Of a DNA stretch of 64,000 nt, positions 56,734 to 64,000 are shown piece by piece. Position numbers and translations under genes: made by a program. Under the pieces are notes generated by a model, which did not search any database, was not told the DNA's origin, and saw nothing but the letters and a program-made list of their open reading frames with translations. Origin of the DNA: Halorubrum amylolyticum (GTDB lineage Archaea > Halobacteriota > Halobacteria > Halobacteriales > Haloferacaceae); the NCBI RefSeq assembly GCF_004114995.1, contig NZ_SDJP01000011.1, forward strand, positions 1 through 64,000. The letters run 5' to 3'. Within the stretch, counting starts at the first letter, position 1. Each line of letters begins with the position of its first letter.

Positions 56734-56741
56734 TTTATAAG
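56734..56741 (+). promoter_or_regulatory. TATA box of the histidine kinase gene
   Basis: TTTATAAG lies 27-34 bases before ATG 56768, giving a very short or absent leader. Confidence 0.6.
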
Positions 56742-56767
56742 TTTCCCGCCCGTCACACGAGGCATGG

Positions 56768-58186
56768 ATGGATCGTGACGGCGAGTCGACACCCCGCGTC
56801 GTGCGGTCGTTCGTCGAGGCGGTTCCGACTCCGGCGTTAGCCTGCGATCCCGAGACGCACGCGATCCGGGCGGCCAACGCGCCGGCGGCCGACCTGCTCG
56901 GTCGGGACCGCGGAACGCTGACGCTGATGGGGCTCGCCGACCTCGGCGAGACCGACGAGACGGTCGACGGCGATGCGGTCGACGCCGCCGTCCGCGGCGC
57001 GGTCGACCGGGAGGGAGTCACCGAGTTCGAGTGGGAGACCGGCGGAAGAGGGGGACGCTGCCGCCTCTCGGTTTCGCTCCACACCGCGACGATCGCGGAC
57101 GAGCGGTGGCTGATCGTCGGGCTGACAGACGTGACCGAGCGCGTCACCGCAGAGGAGGAGCTCCGGTCGCAGCTCCGCGTCGTCGACGCCGTGGCCTCGA
57201 CGGTGCCGGCCGCGCTGTTTCAGTGCGGCGCGGACGGCACCCTCGCGCGCTGGAACGGCCGGTTCGCCGCGGACGCCGAACGCGGCGGCGAGGCGCTGTC
57301 CGGGACCGCCCTGACGGCCCTGTTCGACGACGAGAGCCGCGACGCCGTGGCCGAGGCGCTCCGGCGCGTGTACCGCGAGCGCGAGCCGGCCGACTGCGAG
57401 GCGACACTTTTCACCCGGTCCGGCGAGCGCGTCCCGTACCGGCTCGCGCTGGGGCCGGTCGTCGACGGCGACGAGGTCGTCGGCGCGGTCGGGGTCGGCG
57501 AGGACCGCACGGAGGCGTCGATCCGCGAGGAGCGGCTCGCCGCCCTGACGCGGGTGCTCCGACACAACTTCCGGAACGACCTCAACGTGGTGACCGGGTT
57601 CACCGAACGGGCCATCGAAGCCGTCGACGACCCGGAGCTCGAACGGGAGCTCGAACGCGTCGTCGACACCGCGGAGCGCCTGCTCCGCGTCGGCGAGACC
57701 TCCCGGCGCGTCGAGCGGCTGCTCGCCGACCGGCCGACGCCCGGGCGGCTGGACCTCGCCGCGACGGTCGACGAGGCGCTCGCCTCGCTCCCGCCGGAGA
57801 TACGCGACGGCGCGACGATCGACGTCGACGTACCCGAGGGGATCACGGTGTCTGCGGTCGGTTACCTCGCCGAGGCGATCGCGGAGCTCGTCGACAACGC
57901 GGTCCGCCACAGCGACGCCGACCGCCCGCACGTCGACATCACGGCCGCCGAGCTCCCGAGCGAGTCGTGGGCGTCGCTCGTCGTCGCCGACGACGGACCG
58001 GGGATTCCACCGGCCGAGCGATCGGTGCTCACCGGTGAGGAGACCCCGCTGGAGCACGCGAGCGGGCTCGGGCTCTGGTACGTCAACTGGATCGTCAGCG
58101 CCGGCGGCGGGTCGTTCGACATCGGCGAGAGCAAGGCGGGCGGGACGCGGATCGAGATCGAACTGCGAACGCCGGACGGCGGGTGA
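56768..58186 (+). CDS. PAS-domain sensor histidine kinase
   Basis: 472 residues, soluble. PAS-like domains at about residues 18-130 and 140-255 (VAEALRRVYREREPADCEA). The H-box LTRVLRHNFRNDLNVVTGFT (about residue 265) is the haloarchaeal type, with HATPase N-box EAIAELVDNAVRHSDAD, G1 VVADDGPGIP and G2 HASGLGLWYVNWIVSAGG. It would phosphorylate a response regulator not in this window. An ATG at 56764 runs straight into a stop, so 56768 is used. Confidence 0.9.
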   Translation: MDRDGESTPRVVRSFVEAVPTPALACDPETHAIRAANAPAADLLGRDRGTLTLMGLADLGETDETVDGDAVDAAVRGAVDREGVTEFEWETGGRGGRCRLSVSLHTATIADERWLIVGLTDVTERVTAEEELRSQLRVVDAVASTVPAALFQCGADGTLARWNGRFAADAERGGEALSGTALTALFDDESRDAVAEALRRVYREREPADCEATLFTRSGERVPYRLALGPVVDGDEVVGAVGVGEDRTEASIREERLAALTRVLRHNFRNDLNVVTGFTERAIEAVDDPELERELERVVDTAERLLRVGETSRRVERLLADRPTPGRLDLAATVDEALASLPPEIRDGATIDVDVPEGITVSAVGYLAEAIAELVDNAVRHSDADRPHVDITAAELPSESWASLVVADDGPGIPPAERSVLTGEETPLEHASGLGLWYVNWIVSAGGGSFDIGESKAGGTRIEIELRTPDGG

Positions 58187-58220
58187 GACGGCGGGCGATC
58201 CGACCCGACGGCTTGACCGC

Positions 58221-58643
58221 TCACTCGACGAGCCGGACCTCGTCGCCGACGGCGACGCCGTCGGCCGCGCCCGCCGGGAGCTCGACCACCGTGTCCGCGC
58301 GGCCGCGGCCCAGCCCGACGAACGGGGCGAGCCGCTTCGCCTTCCGGACCTCGCCGTCGACGAGCCACAGCGCGTCGATCGCGAAGGGGACGAACAGCAT
58401 GTGGAGCCACCGCGTGTCCGGCGCGTCGAAGGGGAACACGAGCGCGTAGCCGTCGGGGATCGACCGCCGGAACATCAGGCCCCGACCCTGTTCGAGCGTC
58501 GAGCGCGCCACGTCGACGTCGTTCGCGAGGGGCGTCGAGGTATCGTCGCCGTCGAGCGGGCCGTCGCTGCCGGGCGAGCCGTCGCTGCCGGGCGAACCGC
58601 CGTCGGACGACGCGCGTCGATGAACGAGTCGCACGCCGGACAC
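58221..58643 (-). CDS. DUF192 family protein
   Basis: 140 residues. A Gly/Asp-rich leader with three GSPGSDG-like repeats precedes the DUF192 barrel: LEQGRGLMFRRSIPDGYALVF, LHMLFVPFAIDALWLVDGEV and GRADTVVELPAGAADG. DUF192 proteins are small, often secreted or envelope-linked, and of unknown role. GTG start at 58643; an alternative GTG nine bases later is possible. Confidence 0.82.
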   Translation of the reverse strand: MSGVRLVHRRASSDGGSPGSDGSPGSDGPLDGDDTSTPLANDVDVARSTLEQGRGLMFRRSIPDGYALVFPFDAPDTRWLHMLFVPFAIDALWLVDGEVRKAKRLAPFVGLGRGRADTVVELPAGAADGVAVGDEVRLVE

Positions 58644-58736
58644 GTGGCGGGCGCCGGGTAAATAGCCTCGCGATCGGGCCGCGGCGTCGACGTCAGACGC
58701 CGACGCCGCGCCGGAAGCGGGTCCGGGCGACCGCGA

Positions 58737-58991
58737 TCAGCTCGCGTCGCCGTACGTCTCTTCGAGGTACTCGACGATGTCGTCGCTCTCGGGCATCCCC
58801 TCGACCCCGTGGGCCTCGTCGACGAGGACGGGGACGCCGGTCTGTCCCGAGACCGCCTCGACCTCGGAGCGCTCGTCGTGCGAGCGCGGTACCATCACCG
58901 ACTCGTACTCCAGATCGAGGTCGGCGAGCTTGGTCTTCACTTTCGCGCAGTACGGACAGCCTTCCAGTTCGTAGAGCGTCAGGTCCGTCAT
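58737..58991 (-). CDS. Glutaredoxin-like protein
   Basis: 84 residues. DLTLYELEGCPYCAKVKTKL holds the CPYC redox site; TGVPVLVDEAHGVEGMPES has the cis-proline after V, and the C-terminal helix is DDIVEYLEETYGD. Standard thioredoxin fold, working with glutathione-like thiols (gamma-glutamylcysteine in haloarchaea). ATG 58991 starts the domain; a TATA-like box is about 26 bases upstream. Confidence 0.9.
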   Translation of the reverse strand: MTDLTLYELEGCPYCAKVKTKLADLDLEYESVMVPRSHDERSEVEAVSGQTGVPVLVDEAHGVEGMPESDDIVEYLEETYGDAS

Positions 58992-59128
58992 CGCTCCCAC
59001 GTAGGGCACAGACCCGTAAAGAAGTACGGTGGGCGATGCGCGCGGCACGCACGGACGCCGGAGGGGAGAGTGAAAGACCGCCTTCACCCGCTGGAAAGCA
59101 TATACCGGTGCCGGGCGGACGTGGGGGT

Positions 59129-59614
59129 ATGAACCGCCGCAGGCTGCTCGCGGGCGTCGGAATCGCCGCCGCGTCGTCGCTCGGTGGGTGTCTCGACGGA
59201 TCGCTCGGTGACGACGCCGGCGACGCTGAGCCCGCCTCCGGCGACCCCGACCGCCCCACCGAGCTCCGCGACGCGACGATCACGCTCGGGATCGACGACG
59301 CGCCGGCGGCCGACGAGCCGCCGCAAATCGCGTTCGACGAGGAGGCGTCGAGCGTGACCGTCGAGGGGACCGTCAGCTACTCGTCGAGCTCGTGCGGGGA
59401 GGTCGCGCTGGATCGCGCGACGTACGAACCCGGGGGGAGCGCGGCCACCGTCCGAGTGGTCGGTCGGCGAGACCCGGAGGCGGGCGAGGAGTGCACGGAC
59501 GACATCGCGGCCGACTCCTACCGGGTCGAGCTGACGTTCGACAGGGGCGTCCCCGATACCGTCGAGGCGATCGAGGACGGGGAGTTCGACGAGTTCGTCG
59601 TGACCGCGCCGTAG
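59129..59614 (+). CDS. Tat-exported lipoprotein of unknown function
   Basis: 161 residues. MNRRRLLAGVGIAAASSLGG then cysteine: twin-arginine signal with lipobox LGGC. An acidic linker and a beta-rich domain (PPQIAFDEEASSVTVEGTVS, YSSSSCGEVALDRATYEPGG) with two cysteines that could form a disulfide (CGEV and ECTDD). TATA-like ATATAC is 24-30 bases upstream. Unrecognised. Confidence 0.72.
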   Translation: MNRRRLLAGVGIAAASSLGGCLDGSLGDDAGDAEPASGDPDRPTELRDATITLGIDDAPAADEPPQIAFDEEASSVTVEGTVSYSSSSCGEVALDRATYEPGGSAATVRVVGRRDPEAGEECTDDIAADSYRVELTFDRGVPDTVEAIEDGEFDEFVVTAP

Positions 59615-59907
59615 CCGAGGACCGCGGAACGCGAGGAGAGACGGCGATCGATCCGCGCTCAGCGGGTGGCGCCCGGGTCTTAGCTGTATATAGGCGCTAA
59701 GCCCCCACTCTTAACGGAGCGACCGAAGGGAGCGAAGTAGGGTGGGGATACAGCGTCCCCAGAAATCAAAGATTTCTGGTGTGCGAACGAGACGCGGAGC
59801 GTCTCGTCAACGCCGTCATCATCTGTTCGCACATTGGTCTGTTGCAGCCCCACAGGCCAACGTTTACCGAAGCCGTTATACGTGTGGCGTGCATGGTGTG
59901 CATTACG

Positions 59908-60027
59908 GTGAAACGGAAGACAATCACCATTCGGGAGGACCAAGACGAGTGGATTGAGGATCAACACCTCAACCTCTCGTCGTTCGTCCGTGAGCAGTTG
60001 GACGAACTCATTGAGGAACGCGAGTAA
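59908..60027 (+). CDS. Small ribbon-helix-helix-like protein in the TnpB element
   Basis: 39 residues from GTG 59908: VKRKTITIREDQDEWIEDQH then LNLSSFVREQLDELIEERE. A beta strand, a helix and LSSFVREQLDEL as second helix give the Arc/MetJ-type fold expected of a DNA-binding dimer. The GTG is preferred because the TATA box GTTATA (59875-59880) is 28-33 bases away; ATG 59893 is an alternative. It ends three bases before tnpB, so it could regulate tnpB. Confidence 0.65.
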   Translation: MKRKTITIREDQDEWIEDQHLNLSSFVREQLDELIEERE

Positions 60028-60030
60028 CAG

Positions 60031-61272
60031 ATGTACTACGCCTACAAATACCGTCTCAAGCCGTCCGACACCCACCGCGAGGAGTTGGACCGCCACCGAG
60101 ACATCTGTAGGCAACTCTACAACCACACGCTCTACCGCCTCAACGAGTACCAAGACGATCACGGCGAACTGCCGTCCATGACCACCCTGCGGTCGGAGCT
60201 CCCCGACCTCAAGAAATGGTGGGACGGTCTCTCGGACGTGTACTCGAAGGTTCTCCAAACCGTCGTGGAACGGCTGTTCGACAACCTCAAAGGCCTCTCC
60301 AAGCTCAAGGAGAACGGCTACGGCGTCGGTCAACTCAAATGGAAGCCACCACGGGAGTTCCGCAGTTTCACGTACAGTCAGTCTGGCTTCAAGCTCGACA
60401 AGAAGGGCGGTCAGACTGTCCTATCGCTCTCGAAACTCGTGGACATACCGATTCGGATCCACCGCGCCATCCCCGATGACGCCGAACTCAAGCAGGTCAC
60501 GGTCAAGAAGGAACCGACGGGCAAGTGGTTCGCCACCTTCGGCGTCGAAATGGATCGCGAACCACCCGAACCGCCTGAGAACCCCGAGACGTGCGTCGGT
60601 ATCGACGTGGGGATTCTCAAGTACGCCCACGACACCGACGGCACGGCTGTCGGGTCGCTCGATCTCTCCGACGAGCGTGACCGCTTGGAGCGTGAGCAAC
60701 GGACGCTCTCACGCAAGCAACACGGGTCGAACAATTACGAAAAGCAACGACGGCGCGTCGCGGAGTATCACGCTGACCTGCGACGGAAACGCCGCGACTT
60801 CTTGCACAAACTCTCGGCGTACTACGCGCAGGAGTACGATCTCGTGGCGGTCGAAGACCTGAACGTGAAGGGAATGATGGAATCGCCGTCGAACAGCCGC
60901 AACACGGCGTCTGCCGCGTGGCGAACGTTCCTCTCGTTGCTCGAATACAAGTGCAAGCGAGAGGGGACACACTTCGTGGCGTTCAACCCGAGAGGGACGA
61001 CCAAGGAGTGTGCGTGCTGCGGCGTCTCAACGGAGAAGCCGTTGTGGGTCCGTGAACACTCCTGTCCCGCCTGTGGGTTCGAGGCGGACAGGGATGCGAA
61101 CGCGGCGTGGAACATTCTTTCTCGCGGCCTCGACAAAGTAGGAGTGGGACACTCCGAATCACCGCCTGTGGAGACTGCGCTCCCTGTGGATACGCCTGTA
61201 TCTGCAAAGCGCGTCGTGGAAGCAGGAAGCCCTACCCTCAAGGAGCGAACGGCGTCAGCCGTGAGCGAGTAG
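60031..61272 (+). CDS. tnpB: TnpB, RNA-guided endonuclease family
   Basis: 413 residues, complete. MYYAYKYRLKPSDTHREELD is the usual TnpB start. RuvC-like active residues: D in CVGIDVGILKYAHDTDG, E in DLVAVEDLNVKGMMES, D in CGFEADRDANAAWNIL. The zinc ribbon is CACCG and CPACG. It is probably a guided nuclease that favours element retention. Unlike the copy at 18.6 kb it has no frameshift, and the two proteins differ strongly, so they are separate families. Confidence 0.92.
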   Translation: MYYAYKYRLKPSDTHREELDRHRDICRQLYNHTLYRLNEYQDDHGELPSMTTLRSELPDLKKWWDGLSDVYSKVLQTVVERLFDNLKGLSKLKENGYGVGQLKWKPPREFRSFTYSQSGFKLDKKGGQTVLSLSKLVDIPIRIHRAIPDDAELKQVTVKKEPTGKWFATFGVEMDREPPEPPENPETCVGIDVGILKYAHDTDGTAVGSLDLSDERDRLEREQRTLSRKQHGSNNYEKQRRRVAEYHADLRRKRRDFLHKLSAYYAQEYDLVAVEDLNVKGMMESPSNSRNTASAAWRTFLSLLEYKCKREGTHFVAFNPRGTTKECACCGVSTEKPLWVREHSCPACGFEADRDANAAWNILSRGLDKVGVGHSESPPVETALPVDTPVSAKRVVEAGSPTLKERTASAVSE

Positions 61273-61283
61273 GGTAGGGTAGT

Positions 61284-62663
61284 TCACAGGATGACGCCCC
61301 GAGTCGAGAGCACGTAGTAGAGCGCCAGCAGCGCCGCGATGACGTACTGGCCGAGCGCGACCTCGTCGTACTCGCCGACCGCGACCTTGATGATCGGGTA
61401 CGCGACGATGCCGGCGGCGAGCCCGTCGGCGATCGAGTAGGCGAACGGCATCACGGTGACGGTGAGGCCGGCGGAGACGGCCCACGCGGGGTCGGTCCAG
61501 TCGACCTCGACGAGCCCCTGCAGCATCATCACGCCGACGACGATCAGCGCGATGTAGGAGGCGTAGCCGGGGATTGCGGCCACGACCGGGATCACGACGA
61601 GCGACGCGAGGAAGAGGGCCGCGACGGTCAAGGCGGTGAGTCCGGTGCGGCCGCCCTCCTCGACGCCGGCCGACGACTCGATGAACGTCGTCACCGTGGA
61701 GGTGCCGAGCATCGCGCCGGCGGTCGTCCCCACCGCGTCGGCCATCAGCGGCCTGTCCATGTCGGGGAGGTCGCCGTCATCGTCGAGGAAGTCGCCGAAC
61801 TGCGAGACGCCGATGAGCGTCCCGGCGGTGTCGAAGAAGTCGACGAAGAAGAACGTGAACACGACCAAGACGAACGTGAGCGGGTCGATGTCGGCGAGCC
61901 CCTCGACGAACGCGCCCGCGAGGGGCGTGATGTCGTACTGGACGCCCGGCAGCGTTTCGGGGGTGACCGTCCCGCGCCCGAACACCCCGCCGAGGGTGAG
62001 TCCCCACCCGACCAGCGACGTGGTCACGATGCCGATGACGATCGCGCCCGTGACGTTCCGCGCCCACAGCACGAACGTCAACACGACCCCGAGGACCCCG
62101 AGGATCGCCCACGGGTTCCCGAAGATCCCGCCGAGCGTGACGAGCGTCGTCTCGTCGGGGACGACCACCTGTAGCTCTTGGAACCCGATGAACAGCAGGA
62201 ACAGCCCGATACCGGCCCCGACCGACCGCTTCACCGGCTCGGGGAACAACCGGATGACGTACTCCCGCGCGCCGACTGCGGTGAGCAGCATGAACACGAC
62301 GCCCTCGACGAAGACGGCGGCCAGCGCCGTCTGCCACGGGATTCCGAGCCCCAACACGACCGTGTACGCGAAGAAGGCGTTGAGCCCGAGCCCGGGCGCG
62401 AGCCCGAACGGGTAGTTGGCGTACAGCGCCATCACGGCGGTCCCGATCGCCGCCGAGAGGACCGTCGCGATGGCGATCATCTGGAACACCTCTCCCTGTC
62501 CGTACCCCTCGATCTGGATCGCGTCCGAGAGGATCGCGGGGTTCACGACGATGATGTACGACATCGCGAGGAAGGTGGTGAGCCCCGCGATCAGCTCCGT
62601 GCGAACGTCGGAGTCGTGCCCCTCTACGTCGAACCGCGCCGCGATCGTGTCTGTAAGCCCCAT
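61284..62663 (-). CDS. Purine permease, NCS2/AzgA-like
   Basis: 459 residues, about 12-14 membrane helices. ELIAGLTTFLAMSYIIVVNP at the start, GLGLNAFFAYTVVLGLGIPW, FPEPVKRSVGAGIGLFLLFI and DFFDTAGTLIGVSQ are features of the AzgA/PbuG hypoxanthine-guanine branch of xanthine/uracil permeases. It takes up a purine by proton symport. The regulator gene upstream has a phosphoribosyltransferase domain, consistent with purine control. ATG 62663. Confidence 0.88.
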   Translation of the reverse strand: MGLTDTIAARFDVEGHDSDVRTELIAGLTTFLAMSYIIVVNPAILSDAIQIEGYGQGEVFQMIAIATVLSAAIGTAVMALYANYPFGLAPGLGLNAFFAYTVVLGLGIPWQTALAAVFVEGVVFMLLTAVGAREYVIRLFPEPVKRSVGAGIGLFLLFIGFQELQVVVPDETTLVTLGGIFGNPWAILGVLGVVLTFVLWARNVTGAIVIGIVTTSLVGWGLTLGGVFGRGTVTPETLPGVQYDITPLAGAFVEGLADIDPLTFVLVVFTFFFVDFFDTAGTLIGVSQFGDFLDDDGDLPDMDRPLMADAVGTTAGAMLGTSTVTTFIESSAGVEEGGRTGLTALTVAALFLASLVVIPVVAAIPGYASYIALIVVGVMMLQGLVEVDWTDPAWAVSAGLTVTVMPFAYSIADGLAAGIVAYPIIKVAVGEYDEVALGQYVIAALLALYYVLSTRGVIL

Positions 62664-62716
62664 TGAACGGGTGGGTGTTCCCCGGGATCGAGTGATAAGC
62701 TTTGCTGAACGCTAGC

Positions 62717-62740
62717 GATATATATCCATATTCGTGGATA
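62717..62740 (-). promoter_or_regulatory. Permease promoter with overlapping palindrome
   Basis: On the minus strand ATATATAT (about 62718-62725) serves as TATA box, 55 bases before the permease ATG. Overlapping it is a perfect inverted repeat TATCCA-N6-TGGATA (62723-62740), a likely operator for the adjacent regulator or another repressor. Confidence 0.55.
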
Positions 62741-62789
62741 CGATGTCGCCAATGAACCCCGATACGTCCGGAGAAATGCGCGAACGTGT

Positions 62790-63503
62790 CTACTCGAACG
62801 TCGTCAGCGCGCCCACGGGAGCGTCGGTGATCTCTCGCGCGCGCTCCATCCCCTCGTCCCCGACGGAGATGAGCGTGAACACGCCGGTGACGTCGGCGTC
62901 GGCCTGGAGCGCGATGTCCAAGAGCAGCTCCTGCGTCTCGCCAGACCGGATCAGGTCGTCGACGACGAGGACGGTGTCGCCGGCGTCGATCGCGCTCGCG
63001 GGGAGGTAGTAGGTGAGCTCGATGCCGGAGGCGAGCCGCTGGCGGGACTCGATGAACTCCTCGACGGCGGTCTCCTTCGACTTCTTGGCGTACGCTAAGC
63101 GGGCGTCGAAGAAGGAGGCCATCGCCGCGCCGAGGGTGATCCCGTCGGTCGCGGCCGTCAGGACCACGTCCGGCGACTCGAACTCGAACGTCTCCGCGGC
63201 GACGGGCGCGACCAAATCGAGGAACGACTGGTCGAAGACGACGCCGGAGTTGTCGACGTACCCCTCGTCGTCGAACTCGACGCGGGCGAGCAGCTCGTCG
63301 GCGAGCGCGTCGCGGCCGACCGCCTCGACGACCTCGCTCGCGCGGTCGGTGCCCGGAAGCACGTGGCCGTTGACGTACCGGTTCAGGTCGCCCGCGGGCA
63401 GTCCCGTCACCTCGGACAGCTCCTCGTAGGTGCGCGTCTCCTTCAGCATCCGCAACACGGCGACCGCCTGCAGCTGGAGGGCCGCCTTCTCTGCTCGGTT
63501 CAT
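62790..63503 (-). CDS. HTH-phosphoribosyltransferase regulator
   Basis: 237 residues. Residues 1-60 are a helix-turn-helix (MNRAEKAALQLQAVAVLRML, YEELSEVTGLPAGDLNRYVN). Residues 70-237 form a PRTase fold with the PRPP loop DTVLVVDDLIRSGETQEL. The architecture equals GfcR/PurR-type regulators, which sense PRPP or nucleotides rather than act as enzymes. Upstream of the purine permease in the same direction. ATG 63503 excludes an upstream basic extension. Confidence 0.85.
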   Translation of the reverse strand: MNRAEKAALQLQAVAVLRMLKETRTYEELSEVTGLPAGDLNRYVNGHVLPGTDRASEVVEAVGRDALADELLARVEFDDEGYVDNSGVVFDQSFLDLVAPVAAETFEFESPDVVLTAATDGITLGAAMASFFDARLAYAKKSKETAVEEFIESRQRLASGIELTYYLPASAIDAGDTVLVVDDLIRSGETQELLLDIALQADADVTGVFTLISVGDEGMERAREITDAPVGALTTFE

Positions 63504-63560
63504 ACGGATGATCGCGATCGCACAAGTATGAATACGTCGAAGTCCTCGGAGGATACGATC

Positions 63561-63574
63561 GCCACGAACGTGGC
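63561..63574. promoter_or_regulatory. Inverted repeat upstream of the regulator
   Basis: gccacg-aa-cgtggc, perfect 6-bp arms, 58-71 bases before the regulator ATG. Might be an operator or a weak hairpin. Confidence 0.3.
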
Positions 63575-63628
63575 TCCTAGCGGAGAGTGAGCGGCGCGGT
63601 CGCGGTTCGGTGGGCGGCGCGGTCGCGG

Positions 63629-64000
63629 TCACTCCGCCGGCGCTCGGAAGAAGAGCTCCGGGTCGTCGACCGCGAACTCGACGCGGTCGCGGTCGTCGAG
63701 CGGACGGAGCCGGATCGTCAGCCGACCCGCGTCGGCCGCGGCCGCTTCGAGCGCGTCCCGGTCCGAGTCGAGGACGAAGGTCGGGACGCAGACGGCGACC
63801 TCCGACGTCGCGTTCTCCGCGACCACCAGCCGGTAGCTAGCCGCCTCGCCGGCCGCGGCGTACACGCGGACGGACTCGATCGACACCTCCGAGAGCAGCC
63901 CGTTGACCTCGTCGAACTCCGAGCCGGGCAACAGGACGTGGAGCCGCGCCTCGTCGGCGATCGGGTTCACGTCGCCGGGATGCAACGCGAGCGCCTCCCA
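63629..64000 (-). CDS. Uncharacterised haloarchaeal protein, partial (DUF7529-like)
   Basis: 123 residues are visible; the frame is open to the window edge, so the N-terminus is missing. It reads WEALALHPGDVNPIADEARL, then LHVLLPGSEFDEVNGLLSEV, YRLVVAENATSEVAVCVPTF and ends DDPELFFRAPAE, an alpha/beta domain. It resembles a haloarchaeal family I recall as DUF7529; no function is known. Confidence 0.6.
   Translation of the reverse strand, partial: WEALALHPGDVNPIADEARLHVLLPGSEFDEVNGLLSEVSIESVRVYAAAGEAASYRLVVAENATSEVAVCVPTFVLDSDRDALEAAAADAGRLTIRLRPLDDRDRVEFAVDDPELFFRAPAE

Larger units (their letters stand above)
59690..61280 (+). mobile_element. IS1341-type (TnpB-only) insertion element, intact
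   Basis: Contains a small RHH-like gene and an intact tnpB, no tnpA. Left-end hairpins: ccagaaatc/gatttctgg (59759-59779) and cgagacg/cgtctcg (59788-59806) set within outer tgtgcgaac/gttcgcaca arms (59780-59788 and 59825-59833). Right end: ccctaccct/agggtaggg (61230-61238 with 61271-61279) enclosing acggc/gccgt (61249-61262), overlapping the tnpB 3-prime end. It ends four bases before the permease stop codon. Borders are estimated. Confidence 0.72.

Overview
The window comes from a haloarchaeon, most likely Halorubrum or a close relative. The DNA is very GC-rich, the proteins are strongly acidic, secreted proteins carry twin-arginine lipoprotein signals, and many genes have a TATA-like box 24-30 bases before the start codon, which fits leaderless transcripts. 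Archaeal markers include an A-type ATP synthase operon, CTP-dependent riboflavin kinase, TiaS, CDP-archaeol synthase and archaeal-type small zinc proteins. The genus is an inference from general resemblance; no search was run.

Layout. 1-6.6 kb: the end of a membrane glycosyltransferase-like gene, a family 2 glycosyltransferase, a GMC oxidoreductase with its small Tat-exported subunit, and a divergent iron-type ABC permease. Two matches to the haloarchaeal DtxR/SirR-type iron operator sit in front of these genes. 6.3-17.3 kb: a zinc-ribbon protein, a radical SAM protein with an unusual cysteine motif, a lipoprotein, a TAXI-type TRAP transporter, a CoA-transferase/MaoC hydratase pair, tRNA-Ala(CGC) and the riboflavin genes ribK-ribB. 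17.8-31.7 kb: a membrane protein, a frameshifted IS1341-type TnpB element directly before ilvE, then mostly housekeeping genes (DUF502, proline dehydrogenase, CarS, M24 peptidase, PQQ-propeller lipoprotein, TiaS, an HTH regulator) and a MinD-like ATPase with a very long acidic tail. 31.9-44.6 kb: the ATP synthase operon atpH-I-K-E-C-F-A-B; two envelope genes on opposite strands separate it from atpD. 44.6-59.6 kb: ilvA, cysS, a DUF433/DUF5615 toxin-antitoxin-like pair, pheA, cbiX with a DR2241-type partner, topA, a PAS histidine kinase and small genes. 59.6-64 kb: an intact TnpB element with a small ribbon-helix-helix-like gene, a purine-type permease with its phosphoribosyltransferase-type regulator, and a truncated gene at the edge.

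The most unusual content is in the intergenic spaces. Five copies of a 330-490 base element occupy the five longest gene-free stretches (near 1.2, 7.0, 17.5, 47.0 and 53.8 kb). They share short sequence blocks but are mainly conserved as structure: two small hairpins and one long stem whose sequences differ between copies while pairing is kept. Three copies have a TTTATAA box just before the first hairpin, and the tail unit is tandemly repeated in at least two copies. This looks like a dispersed structured RNA or structured DNA family that I cannot match to a named family.
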